Part shown: one piece after another, positions 14,737-14,996 of the stretch
Position numbering within the stretch: position 1 is the stretch's first letter
Layout: the number at the start of each line of letters is the position of its first letter
Source: Candidatus Nitrosotalea sp. FS
GTDB lineage: Archaea > Thermoproteota > Nitrososphaeria > Nitrososphaerales > Nitrosopumilaceae
Assembly (NCBI RefSeq): GCF_011319475.1
Contig: NZ_RCMC01000051.1
Location: forward strand, 849 to 15,844
Direction: 5' to 3'
DNA: 14,996 nt
Program-made: the position numbers and the translations under genes
The notes under the pieces: model-generated
Database searches by the model: none
What the model was told of the DNA's origin: nothing
What the model saw: only the letters and a program-made list of their open reading frames with translations

Positions 14737-14996
14737 CTATCGTTCTCCAAGAATTGATTTTTCTATGGCAAGTAATGCATCTTTTATCTTTGATAGATCT
14801 TTTCCTCCACCTTGACCAAATGTGTCTCTTCCGCCGCCTGAACCGCCAAGCACTTTAGAAACATCTCTTACTAGATCTCCTGCCTTTTTGGTAGACACAG
14901 CATCGGGGCCTGAGAATGATATTATTTTGATTGATTCGTTTTTGACAATTAATATGCAATAAATCAAGGACTTGTCAAGCTTGGTTGCAATCTCTC
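14737..14996 (-). CDS. alaS: Alanyl-tRNA synthetase, C-terminal end (partial)
   Basis: The minus-strand frame is open to the window edge, giving about 86 residues of a longer protein that begins outside. It contains the DHHA1/C-Ala signature of Ala[22 protein letters not shown] followed by FGQGGGKD, then [17 protein letters not shown]. This glycine-rich domain helps AlaRS contact the outer corner of tRNA-Ala. Because the frame is continuous upstream of the internal TTG at 14967, that TTG is not the start. It ends 3 nt before leuS. DHHA1 also occurs in other proteins such as DHH phosphoesterases, but the GGxGGGR...QGGG pattern and the neighbouring leuS favour AlaRS. Confidence 0.92.
   Translation of the reverse strand, partial: EIATKLDKSLIYCILIVKNESIKIISFSGPDAVSTKKAGDLVRDVSKVLGGSGGGRDTFGQGGGKDLSKIKDALLAIEKSILGER

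Noticed and set aside
14737-14967. A separate small gene starting at the internal TTG (14967)
   Set aside because: The frame is open upstream to the window edge and the content is the C-terminal domain of AlaRS, so it is the end of a larger gene.
1-14996. Mobile elements, CRISPR arrays, prophage or defence genes
   Set aside because: No direct-repeat arrays, terminal inverted repeats, transposase or integrase motifs were seen on either strand. The tRNA has no adjacent integrase or visible duplicated 3' end.

Overview
This window looks like core chromosome from an ammonia-oxidising-type archaeon of the Thaumarchaeota (Nitrososphaerota), most likely a Nitrosopumilus-like lineage. The DNA is AT-rich. 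The largest RNA polymerase subunit is one unsplit A'+A'' polypeptide, a hallmark that separates Thaumarchaeota from classical Crenarchaeota and Euryarchaeota. The ribosomal proteins, LeuRS and NusA are of archaeal type, many genes have a TATA-like box about 25 nt before the start codon (leaderless mRNAs), and one tRNA gene carries two introns. The lineage is inferred from these features, not from a database search.

Layout. Positions 1-135 (minus) hold the N-terminus of a secreted protein cut by the window edge. A 171-bp divergent promoter region follows. From 307 to 9588 (plus) runs the classical archaeal transcription/translation operon: rpoH, rpoB, rpoA (fused), rpl30e, nusA, rps12, rps7. 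The first four genes overlap by 1 to 8 nt. A back-to-back T5A5 tract closes the operon and also closes a convergent minus-strand tRNA-Gln(CTG) gene, 9614-9716. That tRNA appears to carry two 15-nt introns, one in the D-arm and one at the canonical anticodon site. Upstream of the tRNA on the minus strand is a small predicted winged-helix protein (9748-10068). It diverges, across only 40 bp, from a YkgJ-family eight-cysteine protein (10109-10807, plus). That gene converges, with a 2-nt gap, on a geranylgeranyl-reductase-type FAD oxidoreductase that starts with TTG (10810-11817, minus). The last block (minus) is alaS (C-terminal part only) followed 3 nt later by leuS.

How the genes work together. 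The plus operon makes three RNA polymerase subunits, an elongation/termination factor and three ribosomal proteins, so transcription and translation capacity are co-expressed. The minus block makes aminoacyl-tRNA synthetases and a tRNA. The reductase may act in isoprenoid-lipid or quinone-side-chain saturation; its exact substrate cannot be read from sequence. I do not see mobile elements, CRISPR arrays, phage genes or defence genes. The window is mostly ordinary informational genes. The most unusual item is the doubly interrupted tRNA-Gln; the small winged-helix protein and the compact promoter/terminator architecture are secondary points of interest.
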